Below, piece by piece: positions 11,599-22,075 of a DNA stretch of 26,593 nt; position 1 is the first letter of the stretch; each line of letters starts with the position of its first letter. Made by a program: the position numbers and the translations under genes. The notes under the pieces were generated by a model that had not been told where the DNA came from, searched no databases, and was given only the letters and a program-made list of their open reading frames with translations. This DNA comes from Welwitschia mirabilis (lineage: Eukaryota > Gnetophyta > Gnetopsida > Welwitschiales), in NCBI GenBank assembly GCA_051453625.1, contig JBOZIK010000001.1, forward strand, positions 28,508,740-28,535,332, read 5' to 3'.

Positions 11599-12960
11599 TA
11601 TTATAGCGTGAATTTATGCAATCTAGAAGTACTTTAGGTAAACTTGTAAATCATATAATTTATAGAAAACACATGCTAGTATAGACAGGACTTCACCCGA
11701 ATGTCATAATCTAATGAAGGTACTAGGTGTAGAGTTAGAGAATTAATTTTCCAAGGCATTTTTAGTATTTTGTCTTATAAAAAATGGAAGGAAGTAAACA
11801 ACTAAATGTAATGCAAGATGAATGAATATGAAACGCATTGAATGGAAATGAATTCTACTTAGATTCTAGTTCTTTTATCATAAGAACTACTTTTTCAATA
11901 ACTTATATCAATTAAGAATAGTATCCACTAATTCTTAATCCACATAAAGTATGAAATCTATTTAAGTAAGATAAGAACTGCAATATGGAATGAAATGGAA
12001 ATTCAATGTAAATCTACTACTAACTCAGGTCAATCTTAATAAAGGTTTCCCTTATGATCTAAATAAATCACAGATTTATCACTTAACTATGACCAACTTA
12101 AACCATAAGGGACATTCATAGAATTGAAATGAAAAGGAGAAATTGTTAAACTTGAAGAGTATTCAAAGCATAACATCCACTTACAATTAGAACAACAGCA
12201 CCTCAATGGAAGAGACTCAGCCTAACACCAAGGAGACTCCTTTCTATAGTACTGGATGGACCCCTTGTCCTTTAATCCTCTATCACAAGTATAGGGTATA
12301 AAAGATGGAGTAGAAATGAAGGACTGGAAGGGTATTTATATTTTTTCATTTGAGGATTTAAAAGAAAAATCCTAAAGGTGGGGGAAAAATTCCTAGCAAC
12401 TCATATGGGTTTTTTGACTCCATTTAAAAGAATATTTTTCCTGAACATGTAAAACCAGTTGTCATTATAGCTATCATGGGGACGACAGGGGGGACAATGC
12501 CATGTGCCACCTGCTTCCATGTGTTCCATGTGATGCTGTCAGCCTTGTAGCTTTTTTATTCAGGTTAGTGGTGTTATTGTCTTACATGTCATAGGATCAA
12601 CATAGGAAACGGTGCCATTCTCCATGTACTACATGTACTACTACCTGTTATTAGCATCGCAACCTATGTCCATGTCAACAGTGTCATATCCTATCTGTCA
12701 TGGAAATGAACAAGGGAAATATGGTCTTCTTTTTCTTCAATTTCCAAGATAAGTTAGTTTTTTAGAGCACAAGGTCCTTCTTTCAAATATGTAATATCAG
12801 AATAGGACTAAGAAACTGCCAAAAAATGCTAAGAATCACATGTTTTACTGATCATCCTATTAGATCTTTATAGTCATCAGTATGACATCAAAACCTATAT
12901 GAATGTCCTATAAAAATACTAAAATACACTATCAAATTCCTACAAATTAGCATTGTAAGA
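11599..12960 (-). repeat. 3' LTR of element B
   Basis: Collinear with 20950-22313 over its whole length. The outer end reads TATTATAGCGTG against TGTTGTAGTGTG in the partner, so the canonical TG has become TA; the inner end reads ...GTAAGA where the partner ends in CA. U3 carries three spaced copies of the dispersed motif (about 12461, 12574 and 12682). A minus-strand TATAAATACC lies at 12331-12340. Confidence 0.92.
12333..12340 (-). promoter_or_regulatory. TATA box in B 3' LTR
   Basis: TATAAATA on the minus strand, followed by CC. It is conserved at the matching place in the 5' LTR (21684-21691). Confidence 0.6.
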
Positions 12961-12975
12961 TATCCCTCTACTTAC
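12961..12975 (-). other. polypurine tract of element B
   Basis: On the minus strand it reads GTAAGTAGAGGGATA, next to the 3' LTR. It is slightly degraded relative to A's CTAAGTGGGGGATAA. Confidence 0.75.
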
Positions 12976-14990
12976 CCTTGTCAGTTCTTAACAAAATAAG
13001 TAATCAACTAGATTATGAGCTAATTTAACTAAGATAACAATAGTGCTTGAAAGGATGTAAATAGAGTTCATATAATCATGTAAGAAAATGGTATCATCAA
13101 CAAGTATTTAATACAAGTGTTGAAGAATTTTCCTAAGCCCCCTACTTAAGCATGTTACTATAGAATAAATGAATGTGATACACATACAGAAATCATAAAA
13201 ATGTAACTTTAATGGCTCAAATAAAATTGTTATGCATTTTACATAAACAATGATAAAGGACTATCATAATAGGATTAAGCAATTCTATTTCTTAGGAAAT
13301 GATGTCTTCAAATTTATTAGTATCATCAAAAAGGCAAAGGACAAAAGTAGATATAGCATAATTCAGATGATCTAAAAACATGGCTATGGAAAAACATGTG
13401 AGAGTACTACTAGATCCTGTAGGATAAAGTTTATAAATTCTCCAAAAAAAAAATTATTCAAATAACATGAAAACTTATTCAAATAATCCATCATAAAGTT
13501 AGATCATGAAAGCCTAGAAATTAAAAAACTTATGTTGATAAGTATAGATTAAAACTCAAAAAGATGTCCTACCCCCTGCCTCATAGGAGAAGCAAGACAC
13601 CCTAAACTGCACCATGAATAGAAGAGAAGTGTTGTCCTCTATGTTATGAGGATAACAGACGTGGGACAACAATTATCAAAACAACTATTTAAATAGGAAG
13701 GTGAAACTAGAAATTTCTAGAAAACTAGAAAATGTAAAAAATAATAGAAAGAAGATAGCAACCAAAGAAAAAGTGAAGAATCAACCTAAAAAACAGCCAC
13801 ATAGTGAAGAGGGAAAAGGTGATAGTAAAGGAAAATGAACTAAATGGGAATAAGTAATGCTTAAAGATACCTCAGATGTTCCCAAATGCATGAAATACTA
13901 GAACTCATCAGGTCATAGAAACCTATTAGAAAGAAATAATAATTCTTTAGAAAACATTATGAATAAAGAACAATAAACTAGAAAATTATTAGATCCATAA
14001 TATAATGCTAAAAAAGTATGAAAAATTACTTTGAAAATCCAACCAAACAACTAAAGAAAAACAAAAATGAAAATGAATAACTAGGGACATGAAGAAGATT
14101 ACTTTATTAGTCTAAATACTAACCTAACAAATTCCTATAGCAATAATTACCAAATCACTTGATAATGATGCATGACATAATGTAAAAAAATCATAAAGTT
14201 CCACTCAAATAGGTAATGATTATGATGATGTCAAGAATGCTAATGTTATCAAACAATGAATGTAAGATATAAGGATATCTTTTAAAATAGAAACTTATAA
14301 GCTACCATATAAAAACAAGTACTAGAATCCATAAAGTAGAATGATCATGTGGAATTACTAATAATAAATGAAGAAAAGCAATTTATTTTCCATAATGAGG
14401 GGAATGCAACCACTATTAGAGGAGTAAGAACCCACACAACATGACCAATTGACCCCTCAGTGGAGTTTCCATAGCTATCAATATGTACCCCAGTACACTT
14501 GTAGTAGGACATCATGATTACCATGTTTTAAAGATATAACATGAAAAAGCATGATTTTTGTTCTGCATCTCTTCTCTTCTTCTTCTTCTTCTTTTTTGTT
14601 TTTAAAGTATCATGCCACATGATCATGTACTTATAAGGATAAAAGTAAAAGAATGAGATGAGTAACAAAGTAAAATCCTATAAGAATAACTAATTTACTT
14701 ACATCATTGAAAGAGAATAAAAGAACAAATGCATCTTCTTTCTAAATGAAGTTCATAGATATATGAATGTTTGAAAATTAGATGAAGCCAATTTTATAAT
14801 TGAAAATGCCTAAGTAAAATATTCCTAAACATGGAAACTTTATAAGTAAATACATATGTCAAGTTAAAGATATTTAAGTGATAACATGATGTTTACCTAA
14901 GGAATGAGTTAAGAAAGAATTTAGATGATGGAAAAATGAAGGTCCTTCTTATGAAGAGGGCTTCCAAATAAGTGCCTCTATCCTGTTTAA
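12976..14990 (-). other. element B 3' region, noncoding
   Basis: About 2 kb between integrase and the polypurine tract, roughly half the length of the same interval in A. No open frame. It keeps the block shared with A (from about 13700). It carries a motif copy at 13631-13660 bounded by perfect 7-bp arms GTTGTCC and GGACAAC, and a CTT tract at 14571-14596. Confidence 0.6.
14571..14596 (-). repeat. internal polypurine (GAA)n tract
   Basis: On the sense (minus) strand this is an unbroken purine run of GAA units with an A-rich start. Element A has an A-rich purine-biased run at the matching place (about 6383-6410). It could be a simple trinucleotide repeat or a second plus-strand primer. Confidence 0.6.
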
Positions 14991-14994
14991 GGTT

Positions 14995-16080
14995 TCATCA
15001 GGAGATGATTCATAAGGTTTTAACATTTATCCATTAACTTTTTAGATTTCTCTAGTATTTAGATCAAAGATTTCAACTGAGATATTTAAGTGTACTTTTT
15101 CTATAAGATAAGGATCTAACCATTCAGAAGTTTATGTAAAATGCATATGCAGGTGTTATATAATAGGACAAGTTAGCTAGATTTAAACTATTTATAGTTA
15201 GTCTTTTTATCATGTCGAAACTTGGCCTGAGTTTATGAATGAGTTAATGATGTAAGGCATGACTATATTTTTTCATCTAAATGGTTGAGTTGGGCTAGAT
15301 AAATTTTAAGATTTTCATTCAAATCAACAAGGTTAAGTTAATGGATGGATCAATAAGAATTATAGCAAACTGTAACACATACAATTTGCCATACATAAGT
15401 TCATAAGGTGAAAAACCTAGAGAGTTATGCCAAGTAGTAAGATAAGCCCAAAAAACATGATTAAGTTTAGAGGACCAAGTATTTCTATTAATAGAGACTA
15501 ATTTTAAAGCTTTTTCTTAAATTATTTATTTACATTTTTAGCTTAACCATTGGTTTGAGGATGATACATACAAGTAATTCTATGTTCAACACTAATGGAT
15601 AAAAAAAGTTTTCAAAAGAGGTGATTAATGAAACGAGTTCCTTGATCACTAATGATAATTCATCAAAAATCAAATCATTAAGAAATATGAGTGTAAACAA
15701 AGTTGCACATGGTTCGAACATCATTTTTAGTAGTTGAAACAACTTCAACTGCCTTACTAACATAATCCATAGCTACTAAGATATAATTTTTCTCATTGAA
15801 AGGTGGTGTAATTGGGCCTATAAAATCGATTCCCCAATAATCAAAAGATTCACATTCAAGTATGGGTTTAAATGGCATGTCATGAGACTGATTTAGGCTA
15901 CCACAGGTTGACAAACATCACACTTCTTAGAGAAGTCAAATGAATCTTTGTAAAGAGTAGGTCAATAAAAGCCAGAGTGAAGAATTTCTATAATGGTTTT
16001 TTGGCCACTAAAGTATTCTTTAAAAACTCCACCATGATAAAATTTTAAGATTTCTAATGTTTCCCATTAGGGCATACATT
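14995..16080 (-). pseudogene. integrase relic of element B
   Basis: An open stretch at 15678-15914 reads FDYWGIDFIGPITPPFNEKN and then YILVAMDYVSKAVEV, the first-Asp region of Athila integrase with the Asp intact. Downstream IIISDQGTRFINHLF (near 15630) holds the second Asp and is followed by a stop. SVEHRITCMYHPQTNG (near 15560-15590) also runs into a stop, and the acidic third position of the DDE triad reads Lys (AKN for the usual AEV). The end at about 15030-15075 has FDLNTREI then KVNG with stops. At least four stops lie in one reading line, and most fit C-to-T change of a Gln codon. Confidence 0.88.
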
Positions 16081-16379
16081 TATTCATAATTTTATCTTTG
16101 TCACATTTATAAAGATAAGGCTCATTCCATTTATAGTCATCAATACTATGGAGAAAAGTTTTGCATTGATTATGGTTCCAATGCTGAGGAGTTTTCATAG
16201 TCATAAGGTAATTCACGATATAAACATACCAAGAAGCAAGATGAACAAATGAGATAGCATAAAGTCATTTAATTGCAAAGAGTTATTCATTAAGAAAAGA
16301 GTCATTAATGGGAGTCTCATCATGGGAGAAAGAAAGTCAAAAAAGATGATTAGAAATACTATTATGTTTTCTAACCTTA

Positions 16380-16695
16380 TTAATAATGGTAATATTAAAT
16401 TCTTGTATTAAAGGAATTCACCTAATAAGTCTGGCACTTGAATCTTTCTTAGTCATAAGATAGTGAATGGTAGTATAGTCTATGTAAACATTGATATGAA
16501 AACCAAGAAGATAATGTTGAAGATGATCTAAGCAAAATATAATAGCAAGCATTTCTCTCTCAATGGTAGTGTGGTTTGATTAGGTACTTGACAAATTTTT
16601 CTTAAGATAAGATATAAATTTAGAACCATTTTCATATTTTTGACCAAGAACCCCTCCTACAGTAATGTTTCTTACATCATACATAAGTTTAAATT
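16380..16695 (-). pseudogene. RNase H domain relic of element B
   Basis: The minus-strand reading contains KFKLMYDV (first acid), TTIEREMLAIIFCLDHLQHY, NVYIDYTTIHYLMTKKDSS and ARLIR. This is the same order as in element A, with the third-motif Asp kept here. Stops interrupt the middle and the end. It is directly downstream of RT in sense order. Confidence 0.82.
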
Positions 16696-16699
16696 TTTT

Positions 16700-17640
16700 A
16701 TTTCAATAAGAAACTAGGATAATAGGTTTAAAAGAAATGTTTGTCTTAAGGATTTCAAATGCAAGTTGGCATGAATTAGTCCACTCGAATTTAACATATT
16801 TTTCAAGTAAGAAGTAAAGAGATTTATAAGTTTTTGCATAGTCATGGATGAATTTTTGATAAAACTTGACATGTCCAAGGAAAGATATAATGTATTTAAC
16901 ATTAGTTAAAGGGTTAAGGTTTTTAATGACATCTACTTTTTTAAAATCCATTATAATCCCTTCTTTTTGAATGTAATGATCTAAAACAATTTCATATTAG
17001 ACAAGGAGAAAACTCTTTTCCCAACTCAAATGTAAGCTACTTTTAATACATTGATCTAGAACTTGTTCTAATTTTATTATATTTTATTCAAAAGTATCAC
17101 CAAAGATGGAGAAGTCATCCATAAATATTTCAATAGAGTCTTCTATCATATTAGAAAAGATTTCCATCATGGCCCTTTGAAAGGATTCAAGGGCATTATA
17201 AAGTTCAAAGGGCATTTGTTTAAAGGCAAAGGTTGTAAAGGGAGACGTAAAAGTAGCTTTAGCTTGGTCTTTACTTGTTATGAAATTTTTATTATAGCCA
17301 CTATACCCATCAAGAAGAAAATAGTAGGTATAACCTTAGATTTTATCAAGAACATAATCAAGAAAGGATAAAGGGTAATGATCTTTTTTAGTAACCTCAT
17401 TAAGTTTCATAAAATTAATGCACATTCTCTATTCCCCATCCTCCTTTTGTGGAACTACTATTAAAGAACTGATACACTCACTATTAGCTATGGCATATAT
17501 AGTTCTAACATCCATAAGTTTAATGATTTCATCTTTGACAATTTATTTAAGGATTAGATTTAGTATTCTTTAGGGTTGTCTAACAGGTTTAGCATTATCT
17601 TTAAGATAGATTTTATATTAAACTATGGAAAGAGGAATGA
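16700..17640 (-). pseudogene. reverse transcriptase relic of element B
   Basis: The best preserved domain in the window. In sense order: IVVPQKEDGE then a stop, RMCINFMKLNEVTKKDHYPL, FLDYVLDKI then a stop, LLDGYSGYNKNFI, KATFTSPFTTFAFKQMPFE, LYNALESFQRAMMEIFSNMI, and the active-site box FMDDFSIFGDTF with both aspartates present (17114-17125). Downstream, MDFKKVDVIKNL, ISFLGHVKFYQKFI and LLEKYVKFEW (16703-16951) are the usual Athila connection toward RNase H. The Gly and Cys of the usual PFGLCNAP read Glu and Tyr. In-frame stops make it inactive. Confidence 0.92.
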
Positions 17641-17649
17641 CATCTAAGT

Positions 17650-18150
17650 CTTTATGTATCCAAGAAAAGGCCTTTTTCTTTGATTTTAAAAGTGAGATCA
17701 AATCAGACTCTTGTTGAGAAGTAAGAAGGTCACTGATTATCAAGGGTTTCATTTTATTTCTAGAAAGAAAAATGTATTTTAGACCTTAGAATAATTTCTT
17801 AAGCTCATGGTTGATATGCTGGGCTATCGTCTCATCTGTCATGAGGATGATAGATGTGGAATGATACTCTTCAAAAAAGTTTTCTATTGCTCAAAGATGT
17901 TGAGCTTCTTCTCATTCTTCATGTTCTTTATCCTCAGACTTAAGACAGTTTGTTTTAGTAAGGTCATCATACAAAGTTGGTTCATGTAGCATGATTAATC
18001 TCTTTTCTATTGGTTAATGTTGTAAAAATAAGGTTGGTTTTAATTCATCTTTAACACTAAACTCAATACCTATCCCTATATCCTTCTCAGTAGCATTAAA
18101 TACTTTAATGGTAATTTCTTTGTTGTTAAAATGGTATCTCATCATGCCAT
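17650..18150 (-). pseudogene. protease-RT linker of element B
   Basis: Degraded polyprotein linker. One open piece reads FFEEYHSTSIILMTDETIAQ and overlaps a dispersed motif copy at 17812-17862 on the opposite strand. No catalytic domain is expected or seen here. Confidence 0.5.
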
Positions 18151-18151
18151 A

Positions 18152-18430
18152 TCATGTGTCAATAATACAATGGAAAGTTGCATAAAAGTCTCTTTCTAAA
18201 AGTAGTGGATATTCTCCATCATGTTTTATCTCAATTATTACAACATCAATGGGATAAAAAGATTCCTGAATTTGGATAACTATGTCTTTGATATTTTCTA
18301 ATGGTCTTTTAATTGAGGTATTAGCTAATTCCAAGATGATAGGTGTAGGTTCAACTCTACTTTCTAACCTAAGTCTTTTACATATGTGAAAAGGCATGAT
18401 GTATACACTTTCACCTATGTCAATCAAAGC
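18152..18430 (-). pseudogene. aspartic protease relic of element B
   Basis: A 91-residue open stretch. It begins MIDIGESVYIMPFHICKRL, corresponding to the DLGASINLMP active-site region of Athila proteases: the catalytic Asp and Gly are present and the next Ala is Glu. It continues with PTPIILELANTSIKRP, IEIKHDGEYPLLLERDFYAT and ends near a stop. The usual PLILGRPF reads PLLLERDF, with Gly-to-Glu by G-to-A. It would cleave the Gag-Pol polyprotein; these changes and the broken surroundings make activity unlikely. Confidence 0.87.
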
Positions 18431-19076
18431 TTTTTAAATTCTTTTGTTTCTTTCTAAGGTAACACTTATAGTTGTAGCTTTGGAGTCTTTGAATTTAAGA
18501 CATTTTTGCATGACTAAGTTTGAAAGAGATTTGGAAAAAAAACTTTGCTAGGAATAACACATTTTTACTTTCTTTTAACTAAATCTTTGCATGACTTATA
18601 TTTGGGATATTCTTGTAAGAATTTTCAAAAGGAAAGATTTATGTTAACTTCTTACATCAAGAATTTCAGGTGTTCATCAAAGGTAGGATTTGTATTCAAT
18701 CTATCAAGCCAAGAAGTGGATAATTTCTTTAATTTGTTTTCCTTTGAATTATTTTTAATGATTTCCTTAACAGGTGATGAGATGGAAGGGTATAAGATTT
18801 AAAATTTCTACATCATCTTCCTCATTTATTTCATTATTTTATTTAGAAGTTAAAACCTCATACGTAGGAGGTATTGTATCCTTTTCACTTCTTGTCATGA
18901 TTTTTAAACATCTCCTAACTTCATTAGGGTTGGACATTGATTAAGATGCAAGAGACCCTTATGGTCTTTGATTAGTAAACATTATTTGTTGAAGCACAAT
19001 TCTAGGTTTTTGATGTTATTATTAGTTATTTATTACACTTTTCTTATTTCTTATATGGATTGTCTAAAGGAATCAT
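18431..19076 (-). pseudogene. gag C-terminal / gag-protease spacer of element B
   Basis: Minus-strand polyprotein sequence between the gag zinc knuckle and protease, with multiple stops. It contains the block GACCCTTATGGTCTTTGAT (18953-18971) that also marks the same spacer in element A. Low complexity and Lys/Glu-rich readings are usual for this poorly conserved part. Confidence 0.5.
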
Positions 19077-20400
19077 TCAAATTTTATTGAAAATTAGATT
19101 GAAAGTTGGAATTCTTGAATCTATTTTCAAATGATTTCCACTAAAATTTCCCTCTTGATTTTTATTATAATTGTGATTGGTTTTTAAAGTTATATGTTTT
19201 TGGTTAAAGGCACACACTTCCTCATACATCTTTTCTTTGTAAGTTGGTAACAAAGGACAATCTTCTGTTGGATGAGAGTCATCTTCACAAAGTTCACAAG
19301 TTGAAGTTGAGATTTCATTATTAGTTATCATTTTAGTATATTTCTTCAAAGTAGTAGTAAAATTTTTCATTAGGTTAGTTGAATCCTTCATTTCTTTTTC
19401 CTTGTCATGCTTCACTTCTTTTAAATCTTTTAGAATTTTTCCTATAGTGCAATTTTCTTTAGTGGGTTTAAGCCAAGTTTGGATTATTTCTACCAAATTT
19501 TCTAGAACACTCCAAGCATCATTTATGCCTAAATTCAATAAGTTACTTCCATAAAAAAATCTACAAGTTATTTTATTAAAGTATTCATTCCACTATAAAA
19601 ATAATCTATTAGCTCTTCTTTATAAAATTCATTAATAGTGTTGGAATGGCTACTAATTATAAAATGTTTATAGGCTATTGCATAATCCTCATGAGTTTGT
19701 TGTTGAAAGTTGGTTATTTATTTTCTTCTCTTCCTCATAGAAATCTCACCCAAAAATCTTTCAGTAAATACTTCTTGTACTTAACTCTAAGATTTAAGGC
19801 TTTTATGTGGAATGATTTTAAGTTAAATTCTTACTCTTCCTTTAAGGATGACTAGAAAAATAATCATGTAAGTTTAGTCACTAATATGCTTTATTTCATT
19901 TCCTAAGGTAAGGATAAGTTATTCAATATTAGCTGAGTGTTGGAAAGGATCTTTCTCTAGTTCCCTTGAAAAAGTTGGATAAGCACTTAAATTTCTTAAT
20001 TCTATATTATCTCTAAGAGGTAAATCAAAAGAATTTTAAATTTCATTTTTTAATTAGTAATTAAATCCCTAAGAGTAATGTTTGCATTCAAGGAAGAAGT
20101 CCCTATTATGACTGGGGCATTAGATGAAGTAACTTTCTTTAGATTTTATGATGATTTCAATAAATTTAACATATTTGAAGAAATAATATGATCGATTTCT
20201 ACACTATAATTTTCTTTTGCAAAATCTGATTCTAAAACAAGAAAAGCAGAAAAATCTTCTTTTTTAGTTCTAGGAATTTGAATACTTGAGATGTGTGTAC
20301 CTGTATTTAGCTTGAAGTCAAATAATCCTTCTCTAATGTTTTCTTCAATCAGGTTCTATTCTCTCTAAAAATTTTTTGTGCTTACTAGAAATCACCATAT
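19077..20400 (-). pseudogene. gag relic of element B
   Basis: The sense strand begins near 20400. A first open piece of about 64 residues (20150-20345) includes LVLESDFAKENYSVEIDHI. The capsid part at 19540-19900 is broken, with pieces such as KYLLKDFWVRFL. The 3' part, 19077-19538, is open for 153 residues: NDAWSVLENLVEIIQTWLKP, a Lys/Glu-rich helix, then the zinc knuckle CELCEDDSHPTEDC (19257-19298, C-x2-C-x4-H-x4-C with all four ligands kept) and an Asn-rich tail. Zinc knuckles of this form bind element RNA during packaging. Stops elsewhere prevent a full Gag. Confidence 0.87.
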
Positions 20401-20928
20401 CCCAGCATACTTACATAACTAATAAAACGTTAAAATAAAAAACAGCAGACCATCATCCTCCTTGTCATGGGGATGATAAGGAGGATGATGGTCACAGTAA
20501 AAAAAATCTAAAACTACAGAAATTCTAGCAGACCATTATCTAGACTATCATGTAAACAACAGGAAGGATGATAATTAATTTATTTTATGAAAACAAAAAT
20601 ATTGAAAAAGTAAAAAAATTACAGGACTTTCAATCTTTTGGTCATGCAAACAATAGATAAAATGATAGTTTATTATAAAGAAAAAAAAAGAAAAATTGTT
20701 AAAAAATAGAAACTAATTTCAAAATCTTAAACTGTCATGTCTTATGTCATCAAGACAATAGAAAAAATAATTGGATTCCTAAGAAAAATTATGGAAAATT
20801 AAGTTTACAGAAGTAAACCTACTTTAACCTAAGCTAAAAAATACAATACTAATTCAAATAAATATCTTGAATAGAGGATTAAAGGTACTTATTTGGTTAG
20901 TAATAATTCTCCTAGATCCTTGTGGCCT
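20401..20928 (-). other. 5' leader of element B with four motif copies
   Basis: The untranslated leader between primer site and gag. Four motif copies, centred on the TCAT cores at about 20465, 20548, 20642 and 20747, are spaced 83, 94 and 105 bp apart. Each is joined by A-rich spacer. The copy nearest gag is a perfect hairpin; the others are progressively degraded. Confidence 0.65.
20448..20493. repeat. perfect 16-bp inverted repeat in B leader
   Basis: The arms GACCATCATCCTCCTT (20448-20463) and AAGGAGGATGATGGTC (20478-20493) are exact reverse complements around a 14-base loop, GTCATGGGGATGAT. In the element's genomic RNA this would fold into a strong stem-loop between primer site and gag, where packaging or dimerisation signals of retroelements commonly lie. 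Confidence 0.93.
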
Positions 20929-20946
20929 TTCCTAGCAATGGTGCCA
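20929..20946 (-). other. primer binding site of element B, tRNA-Asp type
   Basis: The sense strand reads TGGCACCATTGCTAGGAA, three bases inside the 5' LTR. It agrees at 13 of 18 places with TGGCGCCGTTGCCGGGGA, the Asp-tRNA complement used by Athila/Tat elements as I remember it. All five differences are transitions that remove C or G, two of them at CpG. Confidence 0.78.
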
Positions 20947-21683
20947 AAATGTTGTAGTGTGAATTTATATAATTTTGAAGTTCTTTAGGTAAATCTATAA
21001 ATTATATAATTTGCAAAAAGCACATGCCAGTATAGACAAGAGTTCATCTAAATATTGTAATTCAATGAAGGTACTAAGCTTAAAGTTAGATAATTGATTT
21101 CCCAAAGTATTTTTAGTCTTTTATATTATAAAAACTATAAGGAAATGAATAAGTAAATGTAATGCAAGATTAATGAATATGAAATGTAATGAATGGAAAT
21201 GGATTCTACTTATATTCTAGTTATTCTATTACAAGGACTACCTTCTCTATAATTTATATCAATTAAGAAGAGTATCCACTAGTTCTTAACCAATAAAAAC
21301 TATCATATCTATCCAAGTAAGATAAGAAATGCAATATGAAATGAAATGGAAATGTAATGTAAATCTACTACTAACCAATATCAATCTTAACAAAGGTTGC
21401 CCTTATGATTTAAATAAATCATAGATTTGTCATTTAACTATGACTAACTTAAATCATAAGGGACATTCATAGAATTGAAATGACAAGAAGAAATTGTATT
21501 AACTTAAAGACTATTCAGAATATAACATCCACTTACAATTAGAACACTAGCATCTCAATGGAATATACTCAGCCTAACACCAAGAAGTGTCCTTTCTATA
21601 GCACTGGATGAATCTCTTTTTCTTCAATCCTCCATCACAAGTAAAGGTACAAAAGATGGAGTAGAAATCAAGAAGGAAAAGGA

Positions 21684-21691
21684 TATTTATA
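21684..21691 (-). promoter_or_regulatory. TATA box in B 5' LTR
   Basis: TATAAATA on the minus strand, conserved in the 3' LTR copy. Transcription of B would start about 30 bp further on in sense, near 21655, and run toward lower coordinates. Confidence 0.6.
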
Positions 21692-21804
21692 GTTTTTCAT
21701 TTAAGGATTTAAAAGAAAACTCTGAAGATAAGAAATAAAAACCCTAATAATTCACATAGGTTATTTAATCTTATTTACAAGGATATTTGTTCTAAACATG
21801 TAAA

Positions 21805-22075
21805 AATAGTTGTCATCCTGGCTATCATAAGGATGAAAAGGGGAATGACACCATGTGCTACCTGCCTCCATGTGCCACATGTGATGTTGTTAGCCTTACA
21901 ATGTTTCTATCCATATTAGTGATGTCATCATCCTGCATGTCATTGAGATGACATAGGGGATGATGCCATTCTCCATGTGCTCTATGTACTACTACATACT
22001 GTTAGCTCCACAGCCTTTGTCCACATCAGTAATATTGTCATCTTGTCTATCATAGGGATGACTAAGGAAATAAAG
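21805..22075 (-). repeat. tandem ~112-bp U3 repeat with dispersed motif
   Basis: Matching cores CATCCTG at 21814, CATCCTG at 21929 and CATCTTG at 22039 give spacings of 115 and 110. Each core is followed by TNTCAT, GGATGA-like and a second ATGA block, then a CCATGTGC-rich stretch in the first two units. The same array is in the other LTR at 12461-12720, and a two-unit version is in element A's LTR. Confidence 0.72.

Noticed and set aside
13560-13620. A further copy of the dispersed motif (TGTCCTACCCCCTGCCTCATAG)
   Set aside because: Only the GTCCT and TCATAGGA parts fit and the final GATGA block is missing, so I did not count it.
17177-17371. Plus-strand 64-codon frame rich in Lys and Gly
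   Set aside because: It is antisense to the RT of element B, whose minus-strand reading carries the real motifs.
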